A program made the translations under genes and the position numbers. DNA of 41,026 nt from Cyanobacteriota bacterium erpe_2018_sw_21hr_WHONDRS-SW48-000092_B_bin.40 (lineage in GTDB: Bacteria > Cyanobacteriota > Vampirovibrionia > Obscuribacterales > Obscuribacteraceae). Shown piece after piece: positions 1 through 9,108 of the stretch; the stretch's first letter is position 1, and each line of letters starts with the position of its first letter. The DNA lies in assembly GCA_030917395.1 (NCBI GenBank), contig JAUPUU010000129.1, positions 1-41,026 of the forward strand. The letters run 5' to 3'. The notes under the pieces were generated by a model. It saw only the letters and a list, made by a program, of their open reading frames with translations. It searched no databases and was not told the DNA's origin.

Positions 1-2
1 TC

Positions 3-746
3 AATCTAGTACCCGACGACCGCACCGCTATCTTAGCTATGGCCAACCTGGAAAGCCTTGAAGGCACGCCAGGTAAAGCAGAAGCGCGCCTGCGCAACCT
101 GGTTGAGCGCTACCCAAACGATCTCTCCTTGCTTAATTTGTTAGCTGATAATTTAGCCGAGCAAGGCAAGCAAGTTCTGGCAATTGATACCTACCAGCGT
201 ATTATTCAGCTCAATCCAAGCTCAGCAGAGGCCTATAACGATCTTGGCCTGGCATTGCAAAAGAAAGAAGATATTAGCAGCGCCACTAACATGTTCAAAA
301 AAGCGATTAGTCTCGACCCAGCCTTTGTCGAGCCGCATATTAACCTGGGCAATATCTACCTCACCAGCCGCATCTACAGTGACGCCAGCGCCCAATACCA
401 AAAGGCTTTGGAACTAAAAGCCGATAACCCGCTGGCACACTACAATCTGGGCCTCACCTATACCGGCCTCGACAATCCCGAAGGGGCCATGGCAGAGTAC
501 AACCTAGCGATTAAGTATGATCCGCAATTTGCCAATGCCTACTACGCTATGGGCCTGCTCTACCAAAACAAAAACGAGATTGATTTAGCGGTTCCCGCCT
601 TTGAAAAGTACCTAAGTCTTGACCCCAGTGGCCCCTACAGCGATTCTGTTAAGAGCACCCTAGAAAGATTGAAACCTGGCAGTACCGCAGCACCGTCTGG
701 TGTAGGCAATTCCAACGGTGTTGCCCCTGGCACCGGTTCAATGTAA
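3..746 (+). CDS. TPR-repeat protein (5' partial)
   Basis: The reading frame is open from the left edge of the window through the first ATG at 39, and the residues before that ATG (LVPDDRTAILA) look like the end of a TPR helix pair, so the gene starts outside the window. What is present is five to six consecutive 34-residue TPR units with the usual G-Y-A-P pattern, for example AYNDLGLALQ, HYNLGLTY and AYYAMGLLYQ. They are followed by a short Gly/Ser/Pro-rich tail ending in GTGSM. TPR arrays mediate protein-protein contacts; no enzymatic domain is visible. A signal peptide or N-terminal domain, if any, lies outside the window, so its location in the cell cannot be judged. Confidence 0.85.
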   Translation, partial: NLVPDDRTAILAMANLESLEGTPGKAEARLRNLVERYPNDLSLLNLLADNLAEQGKQVLAIDTYQRIIQLNPSSAEAYNDLGLALQKKEDISSATNMFKKAISLDPAFVEPHINLGNIYLTSRIYSDASAQYQKALELKADNPLAHYNLGLTYTGLDNPEGAMAEYNLAIKYDPQFANAYYAMGLLYQNKNEIDLAVPAFEKYLSLDPSGPYSDSVKSTLERLKPGSTAAPSGVGNSNGVAPGTGSM

Positions 747-844
747 TCCCCGATTTAGACCTGATTTTAAGACCGCAATAGTGAGAGAGCGGCTTTGCTG
801 TGGCATAAGACAGTAAGTGGCCGATATTATTGAGGCGGGAATCT

Positions 845-1624
845 ATGATTGGCAAAGAAATTTCGCAACCGAACATAGAGCAGCAGCTAGAATTCGAGCC
901 ATTCGTACCAACCTTCGATTACATCAAGCTTAACGACTACGGTCGCCCCCTGGTGGGAGCGGCGGTTTTTGGCCTAGCCTTATCTTGCCTGGTTAGCACC
1001 TTAGCAATATTCGTGGGCGGTCCAATGTTGGCCGCCATGATTTTCGTACTTTGCCTGGTCATTTATTCAATTCAGTTTCCCCTGGCCATACTTTTTTCAG
1101 CCATACTGCACCACGGCTTACTCATGCACCGCATGCGCAAGTATGGCCCAGTGTGGTACCTGAGACAGCGTGAGCTCGACTTGCCCCAAGCAGAAGCTTT
1201 TGAACTTTGTCTAGCAGCCTGCACTCAATTTGAACGCGGCCGAATAACTAGCTACGATGAGAAGAAAGGCATTATCCACTTACAGATTAAAGGCAACTTC
1301 TGGGTCACCGTAGATCGCACTGTCGCCTTAATTGTAAAAGAGAAGGGGCCCCACTCATCTCTTCTCTACATTGACTCAAAGGTGAAGCTGACAAGATTTC
1401 GCAGCAAACTAATTCAACTGACCTGGGGCGCTAAATGGCACCCAATCGTATTTCGCACCGATCGCAATTTGAATTACAAGGTGATGAATACCATCACCAA
1501 CTTCATTGACTCAGTGCCTAATTGGGATCATCGCCATATTAGCGTGCAAGAAAGATTAGAAAACCTCGACCAGACAAAAGCAGAAAACTCGGCCACCACC
1601 GATGGTGACATGCAGGCAGCTTAA
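845..1624 (+). CDS. Two-helix membrane protein of unknown function
   Basis: The protein has 259 residues when started at the ATG at 845, which has a purine-rich Shine-Dalgarno (GAGGCGG) a few bases upstream. An in-frame TTG at 830 lies before that site and is less likely. After about 35 polar residues there are two closely spaced hydrophobic segments (roughly residues 35-60 and 63-85 from the ATG). A soluble part of about 170 residues follows, containing a probable beta-rich stretch (GIIHLQIKGNFWVTVDRTVA). I do not recognise a family. It lies 98 bases after the TPR gene on the same strand and may be co-transcribed. Its stop faces the recG stop with only 11 bases between. Confidence 0.7.
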   Translation: MIGKEISQPNIEQQLEFEPFVPTFDYIKLNDYGRPLVGAAVFGLALSCLVSTLAIFVGGPMLAAMIFVLCLVIYSIQFPLAILFSAILHHGLLMHRMRKYGPVWYLRQRELDLPQAEAFELCLAACTQFERGRITSYDEKKGIIHLQIKGNFWVTVDRTVALIVKEKGPHSSLLYIDSKVKLTRFRSKLIQLTWGAKWHPIVFRTDRNLNYKVMNTITNFIDSVPNWDHRHISVQERLENLDQTKAENSATTDGDMQAA

Positions 1625-1635
1625 AGCTAGAGATA

Positions 1636-4452
1636 TTAACCCGAGCGCATCATCTCAGAGTGCTCGCCCACAGCCTTTTGTTCTACCATTTGCTTTAAAG
1701 TTGGATAATTCGTTAATTGCGGATCTTCTTTCATAATGGCAATGGCAGCATTTCTGGCTTCTTCTAAAATTTTGGCATCTTTAACCAGGTCAGCCAAAAC
1801 CAAGTCTGGTAAGCCGCTTTGGCGGTAGCCTAAAAATTCACCAGGACCACGTATTTCTAGGTCTTTCTCGGCCACAACAAAACCATCATTAGTGATTGTC
1901 AGAATTTCTAGGCGCTCACGTGTTGCCTGTGATTTTTGTTCTGATACCAAATAGCAATAAGATTGATCAGCACCACGACCAACCCGGCCACGAAGCTGGT
2001 GCAGTTGGGCCAATCCGAAGCGATCAGCATTCTCGATTACCATCACCGAAGCATTAGGCACATCTACGCCGACTTCAATAACTGTCGTCGAAACAAGAAT
2101 ATGAAATTCGCCCGAACGAAACGCGTCCATCACCTCATCTTTTTCTTGAGCCTTAAGCTTGCCGTGCATCAAGCCCAGGCGCAGGTCTTTAAACTCGCCG
2201 GTGCGAAGCTTTTCATACTCAGCCGTGGCTGCTTTGGCCGCTAGGGTCTCAGACTCATCAATCAAAGGAAAAACAATATATGCCTGGCGTCCTTTTTCAA
2301 TTTCCTTATGGACGGCTTCCCACATCTTGGCTTTCTGAGCGGGTTTGAGTAAGAACGTTTCTATGGGCTTACGACCAGGGGGCAACTCATCAATCTCAGA
2401 GACATCGAGATCTCCATGCATAGTCAGAGCCAAAGTACGGGGAATAGGTGTAGCAGTCATTGTTAGAAGCTCTGGGCTCTGGCTCTTCGCTTTTAGGCGC
2501 GCCCGCTGTTTAACACCAAAGCGGTGCTGTTCGTCGATGACAATCAATCCAAGATTCTTAAATTCAACGTCGTCTTCTAACAAGGCATGGGTGCCAACAG
2601 CAATGTGAGCTTGCCCCGACAATATTTCTTGACGCACAGCGCGGCGTTCTTTGACCCCGTGCTTACCGAGTACCAGAGCGCACTTAAGACCCAGGGGGGT
2701 AACCAGGCGTTGAAACTGGCGAAAGTGTTGTTCGGCTAAGATTTCGGTTGGTGCCATCATGGCTCCCTGGAAGCCATTCTCGATTGCCACCATTAAGGCA
2801 AGCAGTGCAACAATGGTTTTTCCTGAGCCCACATCGCCCTGTACTAGCCTGTGCATTGGTTTATTTGATGCAAGATCTCGAGCTATTTCTTGAAAAATAC
2901 GCTCTTGTGCTCCGGTCAATTTAAACGGCAATGATCCACGTAACTGCTCAACAAAGCCATCAGGAGAGGACGTATATTTGATCGAAAGAGCATCTTCTTG
3001 CGACTCATATTGATAGCGACGGTGTGCCATCTGCAGCTGGATGGCAAACAATTCGTCGAAGACTAACCGTCTTCGAGCCGCATCTTTGGTTTCAGGATCT
3101 TCAGGGAAATGGATATGAGTAAAGGCCTCACTCATACCAATTAGGTTGTATGTTTCTTTCAGGTGCTCTGGCAGCAAATCAGCAATGCCAGTGCCGTAAG
3201 TGGCAATGGCGTTGTGAATAACGCTGCGCAAATGACGCAGTGATAAGCCTTCGGTCAGAGCATAGACTGGCACCAGTCTTCCGGCATGGATACTCTGTGG
3301 CACCCCCTCAAAGCCAGCTTCGCGATCTTCATCAATATGACCGCTGCCTAGCTGCTCACCGCCAGCCAAGCTAAGAATTTCCACCTCGGCGTTTTTCAGC
3401 TTAAATTTGTGCGAATAGTCGTCAATCTCAACCACACCAGACGCCAGCACCTGAGCGCCTTTAGGGAATTGGCCCTTGAGCCGCTCAAGGAGGTATTTGT
3501 TACCCTTACCACCGACAAAGCGAGTAACCAGTAGACTGCCTGTGCCATCAGAAATGACTACATTTAAAATCGACATATTGCCGCGCTTTGATTGATAAGC
3601 ACCAACCGAGCGAATTGTACCGAAGATACTAACTTCTTCGCCCACTGTCAGGTCTTTGATAAACTCGCGATTTTGGAAATCGAGGTGCCGCCGCGGGTAG
3701 TGGCGCAACAATTGATCAACGGTTGTGATACCCATATTAGAGAGCAAGAGCGCTAGCTTGGGACCAACACCTTTGACAAACTGAACTGGAATTTCGGAAG
3801 GATGCTTGCCCACCAATTTCTGACCCGCTTGCTGATGGGCCAGACTAGTGGTTGGGGAGCTGACTGTGGCGCTTCCAGTCGCGCTAGATGGTGCTTTGCC
3901 GCCAGCCGCCTGGCCCTGGGGGGCTTTGCCAATTGGTTCACTGCCTGACTTACTGGTTGAATCACGACTCGAATTACTGGTTTTATTACTGGTTCTATTA
4001 CTAGTTTTGTTACCGGCGGCGGACTTGCTTACAGCCGAACCCGAGGAAAAATCGCTAGAACGAAAAGAGCCCGGGGCCGCTGTACCCGGGCTACGAGCAT
4101 AAGCACTGGGCTCGCGAGCAGCATCAGAAGCAGACAGCGACTGGTCGTTTGGCACACCATCAACGTTGTCCCAATAAGGAGCAATTAGTTCCTCTGCCCG
4201 CCGAACAATTGAAATACGGGTAGAAACGTCAACATTAGGATACTGTCGAAACAAACTGCGCACAGTCACCCAAATGGTGTCATAGGGGAAGCGTCGCACG
4301 AGGCGATCAGCCGTAGCCCTCATAAATTGAGAGAACGTCGAGCGCTTACCTTGAAAATCGGCATAGCGCGCTTTGCGCTCCACGGCAATGGCGAGGCGCA
4401 AACCCTTAAGTTCAGCTTCTTTTGTAGGCCGAGTTCCGACTATATTCGCCAC
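1636..4452 (-). CDS. recG: ATP-dependent DNA helicase RecG with long N-terminal extension
   Basis: RecG is a branch-migrating helicase that reverses stalled replication forks and processes recombination intermediates. The core starts near residue 220 with the helix-hairpin-helix/wedge region (FVKGVGPKLALLLSNMGI). Walker A (GDVGSGKT, residues 539-546), the DEQH box (640-643), the TATPIPRT motif III and the QLRGRVGRG motif VI are all intact. At 938 residues it is about 240 longer than E. coli RecG (about 690). The extra part is a helical, basic domain (about 1-100) plus a Ser/Thr/Asn/Gly-rich linker (about 105-215). N-terminal extensions are known in cyanobacterial and plastid RecG; the linker looks unstructured. 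It lies 64 bases downstream of mglA on the same strand. Confidence 0.95.
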   Translation of the reverse strand: MANIVGTRPTKEAELKGLRLAIAVERKARYADFQGKRSTFSQFMRATADRLVRRFPYDTIWVTVRSLFRQYPNVDVSTRISIVRRAEELIAPYWDNVDGVPNDQSLSASDAAREPSAYARSPGTAAPGSFRSSDFSSGSAVSKSAAGNKTSNRTSNKTSNSSRDSTSKSGSEPIGKAPQGQAAGGKAPSSATGSATVSSPTTSLAHQQAGQKLVGKHPSEIPVQFVKGVGPKLALLLSNMGITTVDQLLRHYPRRHLDFQNREFIKDLTVGEEVSIFGTIRSVGAYQSKRGNMSILNVVISDGTGSLLVTRFVGGKGNKYLLERLKGQFPKGAQVLASGVVEIDDYSHKFKLKNAEVEILSLAGGEQLGSGHIDEDREAGFEGVPQSIHAGRLVPVYALTEGLSLRHLRSVIHNAIATYGTGIADLLPEHLKETYNLIGMSEAFTHIHFPEDPETKDAARRRLVFDELFAIQLQMAHRRYQYESQEDALSIKYTSSPDGFVEQLRGSLPFKLTGAQERIFQEIARDLASNKPMHRLVQGDVGSGKTIVALLALMVAIENGFQGAMMAPTEILAEQHFRQFQRLVTPLGLKCALVLGKHGVKERRAVRQEILSGQAHIAVGTHALLEDDVEFKNLGLIVIDEQHRFGVKQRARLKAKSQSPELLTMTATPIPRTLALTMHGDLDVSEIDELPPGRKPIETFLLKPAQKAKMWEAVHKEIEKGRQAYIVFPLIDESETLAAKAATAEYEKLRTGEFKDLRLGLMHGKLKAQEKDEVMDAFRSGEFHILVSTTVIEVGVDVPNASVMVIENADRFGLAQLHQLRGRVGRGADQSYCYLVSEQKSQATRERLEILTITNDGFVVAEKDLEIRGPGEFLGYRQSGLPDLVLADLVKDAKILEEARNAAIAIMKEDPQLTNYPTLKQMVEQKAVGEHSEMMRSG
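3974..4009. repeat. 12-bp tandem repeat in the recG linker
   Basis: Three imperfect copies of a 12-base unit (TTACTGGTTTTA and variants) lie head to tail, followed by the first bases of a fourth. On the coding strand they encode the (K/R)TSN tetrapeptide repeat in the low-complexity linker of RecG. Because the unit is a multiple of three, copy-number change would alter linker length without a frameshift. Confidence 0.8.
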
Positions 4453-4516
4453 AGGTTAATTGCCACAGATAACTTCTTGCCTCTGAAGCAAATTCTACTT
4501 CAGAAAGCAGCCAAGG

Positions 4517-5095
4517 TTACTGTAAGCGGTTGAGAATTAGCTTTGAAATCGCTTTGAGAGTAGCGAATACACCTAAGCCTTCAGAAGCAACGGCTTCGAA
4601 ACTTGGTACGCCTCGGATATTCATATCTTTTTCTAGGCGTTCAATCGGCATGGCATTGGCCAAGTCGCGCTTGTTGTATTGCAAGACCCATGGAATGCTA
4701 TCGAGGGTAAGGCCATATTCAGCCAAGTTCTCAACCATGTTCTGGAGAGACTCAACGTTGTCCTTTGCTCTCATGACATCGGAGTCGCCTACGAAAATAA
4801 TGCCATCAACGCCGTTCAAAATAAGCTTACGGCTGGCGTTGTACTCAACTTGGCCGGGAACGGTGTAAAGAGAAAATCTAGTTTTAAATCCTTGGACGCT
4901 GCCCAGATCGAGGGGCAAGAAGTCGAAAAAGAGCGTTCTTTCAGTTTCGGTAGCGAGACTGATCAATTCGCCTCTAGTAGTAGGGGCCAGTTGGCTGTGG
5001 ATATACTTCAAGTTCGTTGTCTTGCCACCAAGGCCGGTGCCATAATAAACGATTTTGCAGTTAATCTCTCGAGCTGCGTAGTTTACGAGTGCCAT
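4517..5095 (-). CDS. mglA: MglA-type small Ras-like GTPase
   Basis: The protein has 192 residues, the usual length for the bacterial MglA family of polarity and gliding switches. The P-loop is GTGLGGKT (residues 19-26). The switch II region reads TVPGQ (78-82) instead of the DxxGQ of eukaryotic Ras, which is characteristic of MglA. The guanine-specificity motif is NKRD (141-144). In Myxococcus and Thermus, MglA works with the roadblock protein MglB as its GTPase-activating protein; no MglB is encoded in this window. It starts at an ATG and is followed by recG on the same strand. The role in this organism (polarity, pilus-based motility or something else) is not shown by the sequence. Confidence 0.9.
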   Translation of the reverse strand: MALVNYAAREINCKIVYYGTGLGGKTTNLKYIHSQLAPTTRGELISLATETERTLFFDFLPLDLGSVQGFKTRFSLYTVPGQVEYNASRKLILNGVDGIIFVGDSDVMRAKDNVESLQNMVENLAEYGLTLDSIPWVLQYNKRDLANAMPIERLEKDMNIRGVPSFEAVASEGLGVFATLKAISKLILNRLQ

Positions 5096-5333
5096 TACCT
5101 GTTTCCTGCTTCCCCTTGCCGTCTGGCTCGGTCAATTTGAGCCTTGGCTCTCTCATACCCATCTGCCACTTATTTTCAAGCGACTTTGAGTAAACACTGA
5201 AATTTGATAAGACCTTACACAATACTGTACGAACTGAAGATACTAAATCATTACTAAAAAGTACCCTAAATCGGCAAACTAAACCAATCTTGTAAACCGG
5301 CTTTTGTGTAGTTCGAGTAAAGGATAGGACATA

Positions 5334-5374
5334 ACTGATTGATCTTCATCGCTTGGCAACTTTGATTAATCAGT
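5334..5374. repeat. Inverted repeat in the mglA/rpmB spacer
   Basis: The arms are ACTGATTGATC (5334-5344) and GATTAATCAGT (5364-5374). They pair at 10 of 11 positions across a 19-base loop. There is no T-run after either arm, so it is not a typical intrinsic terminator. It could be an operator or an RNA hairpin; its function is unknown. Confidence 0.5.
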
Positions 5375-5534
5375 CTGATAACACTGTAGTACAGCGCTCT
5401 CACAGTAAGCCTATCATGATTTTTAGCGCAGGTAAGATCTCCGGCAACTATCTATAACAGAATGTACCCATTCATCCTGAACTATTACAAACTTAGCATT
5501 TGGAGGGTTGACCATATATTCAACGTGGTACAGG

Positions 5535-5543
5535 TGCTACAAT
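5535..5543 (+). promoter_or_regulatory. Candidate extended -10 promoter for rpmB
   Basis: The sequence TGCTACAAT has the TGn extension followed by a good -10 hexamer (TACAAT). The nearest -35-like hexamer, TTGACC at 5508-5513, is 24 bases away, which is too far, so any promoter would rely on the extended -10. It would give a leader of roughly 80 bases before rpmB. Confidence 0.35.
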
Positions 5544-5630
5544 TCCTCCTTTGCTTGTGTTCTTGAATCTACCGGGCCTCAAGGGGCTGTACGGCAGATT
5601 TCGCGACTGAATTAAGACGGGAATTATTTT

Positions 5631-5834
5631 ATGGCTAAGCGTTGTGACGTATGCGGCAAAGGACCCCAGACCGGTGTTCAATACACCTTCTTGCGTTCGC
5701 ACTGGAACCCGCACGGTAAGAGACGTTGGCTGCCAAACCTCCAACCTTTCAAGGCCTTGGTAGGCAAGACTGTTAAGCGCATGAAAGTGTGCACATCTTG
5801 CATCAAAGCCGGCAAAGTTAAGAGAGCAGTCTAA
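5631..5834 (+). CDS. rpmB: 50S ribosomal protein L28
   Basis: A 67-residue basic protein with the L28 signature: MAKRCDVCGKGPQTG at the N-terminus and the RRWLPNLQ core. It has four cysteines in two CxxC pairs (CDVC and CTSC) that are expected to hold a zinc ion, as in the zinc-binding form of L28. It is a structural component of the large ribosomal subunit. It is monocistronic here, with a hairpin terminator directly after it. An ATG start follows a purine-rich stretch (AAGACGGGAA). Confidence 0.96.
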   Translation: MAKRCDVCGKGPQTGVQYTFLRSHWNPHGKRRWLPNLQPFKALVGKTVKRMKVCTSCIKAGKVKRAV

Positions 5835-5856
5835 CTACTCAGTATCCATTTGATTT

Positions 5857-5886
5857 AACTAGCTTTCTCTCGGGGGAGCTAGTTTT
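5857..5886. terminator. Intrinsic terminator between rpmB and hslO
   Basis: The 8-bp arms AACTAGCT (5857-5864) and AGCTAGTT (5877-5884) pair perfectly around a 12-base loop and run into TTTT. It sits 22 bases after the rpmB stop and also lies just past the end of hslO on the other strand, so it may serve both convergent genes. Confidence 0.75.
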
Positions 5887-5918
5887 GTCTTGCTATACGT
5901 AGCGATAAAAGTCTCGGC

Positions 5919-6794
5919 CTAGCTCTCGCGAGCCAAATCTAATAGGCCTTCTTTCTCAACAAGATAGAGCTCATTGCAGAACTGACAGCGGCCTTCCGCC
6001 TGCCCGTCTTCTTCTGCCATAGAAATAATTTCGCTGCTGGGCAATACCTTCAGGGCCTCAACAAAACGCTCGCGTGAGCACTTGCAGACAAATGACAAAG
6101 GCTTCACATCGGTCAATGGCGTAATTTCAAAGCCGGTGAGGATACGCTGCAAAATTTCTTCGAGAGTCATGCCTCTCTTCATCAAGAAGGTGAAAGTGCC
6201 AAAAGTCGAGATATTGTTCTCAATCCGGCAAATAGTTTCTTCAGTATGGTCTGGCAAAAGTTGAATTATCAGACCGCCAGCCGCTTCCACTCCGTTTTTA
6301 CTGAGATGGGTACCAACCACTACTAGCGAACCAGTCTGGTCCGAATTGACCAAGAAATGGTTGACGTCTTCGCCGACTTCGCCCGAAGCAAGCTCAACAG
6401 TGGAGGTATGAGGCTGACCAAATCCGGGATCAATTGTCACGTGGAGATAACCAGTGGAGCCAATGGCCGAACCCACGTCAAAATTGCCTAATGAGTTTAG
6501 AGGAAGTTCAATATCTGGGTGCTCAACAAAACCGCGAACAGTGCCTCGAGGCGATGCGTCGACCATGACTTTGCCCAGGGGGCCATTGCCCTGAAACTTG
6601 AGAGCAACCTGACCATCTTTGGCCAAGATTTGTGAAAGCAGTACACCGGCAGTGAGGGCGCGGCCCAAGGCAGCAGCGGCTGTAAATGAGAGGTTATGCC
6701 TTAAGCGAGCATCTTCAGAGAGATGAGTCGTAGTAGCAATAACGGCACGCAATGTGCCATCTGACGATATTGCTTTTAGTACGCCATCTTTCAT
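5919..6794 (-). CDS. hslO: Redox-regulated chaperone Hsp33
   Basis: Hsp33 is a cytosolic holdase that is switched on when oxidation releases zinc from four conserved cysteines. Here these are C237 and C239 (CKC) and C270 and C273 (CQFC), all present. The N-terminal domain carries family motifs such as GRALTAGVLL, VALKFQGNGPLG and GEVGEDVNHFLVNSDQ. At 291 residues it has the usual length. It lies downstream of prmC on the same strand with an 89-base gap and ends facing the rpmB terminator. Confidence 0.95.
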   Translation of the reverse strand: MKDGVLKAISSDGTLRAVIATTTHLSEDARLRHNLSFTAAAALGRALTAGVLLSQILAKDGQVALKFQGNGPLGKVMVDASPRGTVRGFVEHPDIELPLNSLGNFDVGSAIGSTGYLHVTIDPGFGQPHTSTVELASGEVGEDVNHFLVNSDQTGSLVVVGTHLSKNGVEAAGGLIIQLLPDHTEETICRIENNISTFGTFTFLMKRGMTLEEILQRILTGFEITPLTDVKPLSFVCKCSRERFVEALKVLPSSEIISMAEEDGQAEGRCQFCNELYLVEKEGLLDLARES

Positions 6795-6883
6795 CTAAAT
6801 CTCGTTGAATTCTGCGCCCATAGTTTTTGCAGATCTCTCAAACTAAGCCCTTATTAGCATATTACAAAAATTAAAGAGTTTTG

Positions 6884-7795
6884 TCACCACTGCCATCCAG
6901 AACTAGTCAGCACTCTAGGCCGTCCGCCTAGATCGCTCCAAAGTTGAAGCTCGCCCCAACCAGCCAATTCAAATAACTCTTTGACCGCATCTGATTGACC
7001 ATCACCAAACTCAACTATTAGCGCCGCGTGAGCGGTGGCTTCCAGGCTAGGCAGATGCTTAGCGAAACTGCGATAGAAGCCCATTCCATCAGGACCTCCG
7101 CCAACCAGGGCCAAGCGTGGCTCATGGCCAATCACTTCTGGTGCGAGAGTAGAGGCAACGGCCAGGGGAACATAGGGGGGATTGGAGAGAAAAAGATCAA
7201 AGTGCTTACTCGAGCCGAGCTTGGCCAGGCCCTCTAGGTAGTCTTCTTCAATTAAAGTAAGACGCTCAGCCACGCCATGACAAATAGCATTGATGCGACA
7301 GAAATGCGCTGCCTGCGGAGAAATTTCAAACGCAGTTGCCACCAATTGGGGAAATTGCTTGAGCAAACTAACTACGATAGCCCCTGAACCAGCCCCCACT
7401 TCAAGCAAACTGACCGGTTTTTTGCTCTTTATATAATCGCCAGCCGCCACGACCAGAGTTTCAGTATCGGCCCGAGGAATCAAAACTCCTGGTCCCACAG
7501 CAAACTTAAGCCCGCAGAAATAAGTCTCACCTAATACATACTGCAAAGGCACCCGTCGGCGCCTCTGCTCTAGTATTTCAGCCAGGGCCCCAGCGTGTTC
7601 AACCGACAAGACCGCCTTGGCATTAAGCAAAAGCTCATGGGCTGCCAGTTTAGTCACGTGCTGTAGAGCAAGCTCAGCCTCTCGGCGAGCTTCTTCTGGC
7701 TCGATACCCAAGTCAACTAGAGCCGTGACAAAATGAGCGCGGGCCGCTTCATAACTACAGTTAGGAGGCCAATTGTCAGGCCCAATATTATCCAA
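6884..7795 (-). CDS. prmC: Release factor glutamine N5-methyltransferase PrmC
   Basis: PrmC methylates the glutamine of the GGQ motif of peptide release factors using S-adenosylmethionine. The SAM-binding motif is EVGAGSGAI (132-140) and the glutamine-binding catalytic motif is NPPY (205-208). The N-terminal helical domain, which recognises the release factor, is present. The 303-residue length is typical. The start is a TTG only two bases after the prfA stop, so the gene is probably translationally coupled to its substrate gene, a common arrangement. No strong Shine-Dalgarno is visible, which fits coupling. Confidence 0.93.
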   Translation of the reverse strand: MDNIGPDNWPPNCSYEAARAHFVTALVDLGIEPEEARREAELALQHVTKLAAHELLLNAKAVLSVEHAGALAEILEQRRRRVPLQYVLGETYFCGLKFAVGPGVLIPRADTETLVVAAGDYIKSKKPVSLLEVGAGSGAIVVSLLKQFPQLVATAFEISPQAAHFCRINAICHGVAERLTLIEEDYLEGLAKLGSSKHFDLFLSNPPYVPLAVASTLAPEVIGHEPRLALVGGGPDGMGFYRSFAKHLPSLEATAHAALIVEFGDGQSDAVKELFELAGWGELQLWSDLGGRPRVLTSSGWQW

Positions 7796-7797
7796 AC

Positions 7798-8889
7798 CTA
7801 GTTAAGTTCGTCGTCGCGCAGCTGCTCGCGCATCAATTCTTGCTGATAAGAAAGAATACTCGCTTCGATGAGCTTGTCTAAATCGCCTTCCAAAACAGGT
7901 TGCAATGAGAAGTTTTGGTTGAGGCGATGGTCAGTGACACGATTGTCTTTAAAATTATAAGTGCGAATTTTCTCTGAGCGTTCGCCAGTGCCAACCTGCG
8001 ATTTACGCTGATCGTAAATCTCTTTATTTTGCTCATCAAGCTTGATCTTGTGGAGCTTGGCCCGCAAAATCTGCTTGCCCCGCTCTTTGTTTTGTAGCTG
8101 ACTGCGCTCTTCGGAGCAGGCCACGAAAATACCTGATGGCTTGTGGACGATGCGCACAGCCGTTTCTACTTTGTTGACGTTCTGTCCGCCAGCGCCGCCT
8201 GACCGCATTGTTGTGATTTCAAGATCACGCTCATCTAATTCAAATTCGACTTCTTCTACTTCAGGCATAACAGCTACAGTTGCTGTGGATGTATGCACAC
8301 GACCCTGGGCTTCGGTAGCAGGAACACGCTGCACCCGGTGCACTCCTGATTCAAACTTGAACTTGCTGTAGGCGCCGTCGCCTTTAAAAGCAACTATTAC
8401 TTCTTTGTAGCCGCCCAGTTCGCCCTCGCTGGCGCTGGCAATCTCAGGCTTAAAGCCAACTTTATCGGCGTATCTTAAATACATGCGCAACAGATCGCCA
8501 GCAAAAATAGAAGCCTCATCGCCACCGGTGCCGGCGCGAATTTCAAGCATGATGTTCTTGTCGTCATTAGGATCTTTGGGCAAGAGCAAAACTTTCAGCT
8601 GTTCGGTCAGCTCAATGTGCTTGGCCTTAAGCGTCTCCACTTCGGCTTCAACCATCTCGCGCATTTCTTTTTCAGTTTCGCCGCGCAAAATCTCTTGTGC
8701 TTCAGCAATTTCTTTTTCAGTGTCTTGCCACTGATGAAACACTTCCACGGTGCCGTGGAGTTGGTGACGCAATTTGGCTAAGCGCTGATAATTCTCCTGA
8801 TCATTGACAATGTCTGGATCGGAGAGCTTTGACTCTAGCTCTTGAAAGGTGTACTCAATTTCTTTGAGTTTTTCGACAAAATGCTCCAT
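7798..8889 (-). CDS. prfA: Peptide chain release factor 1
   Basis: RF1 terminates translation at UAA and UAG. The codon-recognition tripeptide PAT is at residues 190-192 (in VPATEAQGR), which separates it from RF2 (SPF). The catalytic GGQ is at 234-236 in the [10 protein letters not shown] context. The 363-residue length is standard. The ATG is preceded by AAGGGTG. It is the first gene of the prfA-prmC pair, with the tRNA-Ser gene just upstream on the same strand. Confidence 0.97.
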   Translation of the reverse strand: MEHFVEKLKEIEYTFQELESKLSDPDIVNDQENYQRLAKLRHQLHGTVEVFHQWQDTEKEIAEAQEILRGETEKEMREMVEAEVETLKAKHIELTEQLKVLLLPKDPNDDKNIMLEIRAGTGGDEASIFAGDLLRMYLRYADKVGFKPEIASASEGELGGYKEVIVAFKGDGAYSKFKFESGVHRVQRVPATEAQGRVHTSTATVAVMPEVEEVEFELDERDLEITTMRSGGAGGQNVNKVETAVRIVHKPSGIFVACSEERSQLQNKERGKQILRAKLHKIKLDEQNKEIYDQRKSQVGTGERSEKIRTYNFKDNRVTDHRLNQNFSLQPVLEGDLDKLIEASILSYQQELMREQLRDDELN

Positions 8890-8951
8890 AGCACCCTTCT
8901 AGGCTGACGCTAACTTACGAATTATCGTTCTGCCGCTAAGCAATTAAAAAT

Positions 8952-9038
8952 CGGAGAGGGAGGGATTCGAACCCTCGCTGCGTTTTAGCGCAGACAGTCT
9001 TTCCAGGACTGCACAATCGACCACTCTGACACCTCTCC
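8952..9038 (-). tRNA. tRNA-Ser (anticodon GGA)
   Basis: Read on the minus strand, the 87-base gene begins GGAGAGG and ends CCTCTCC plus the discriminator G, so the acceptor stem is fully paired. The anticodon arm is CAGTC-CTGGAAA-GACTG with anticodon GGA. The long variable arm (CTGCGCTAAAACGCAG) is typical of class II serine tRNAs, and the T arm is GAGGGTTCGAATCCCTC. The 3' CCA is not encoded. Confidence 0.95.
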
Positions 9039-9108
9039 AAATGGCCGTGCCAATTATAATACGGCCGGGTTTCCATGACCCCGCTCTGAAGCAGATTGGT
9101 ACTTAACT

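Larger units (their letters stand above)
5096..5630. other. 535-bp divergent intergenic region (mglA / rpmB)
   Basis: This AT-rich spacer separates the start of mglA (minus strand) from the start of rpmB (plus strand). I see no convincing coding frame or known RNA family in it. It contains an inverted repeat (5334-5374) and an extended -10 candidate near the rpmB end, listed separately. Its length is unusual for this compact window. Confidence 0.6.

Noticed and set aside
4679-5140. A 153-codon open frame on the plus strand opposite mglA
   Set aside because: It is antisense to a clear GTPase gene and has no family features.
5508-5513. TTGACC as a -35 box for rpmB
   Set aside because: It is 24 bases from the best -10 hexamer, too far for a sigma70 promoter.
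5520-5744. A 74-codon minus-strand frame across the rpmB start
   Set aside because: It is antisense to ribosomal protein L28 and to its leader.
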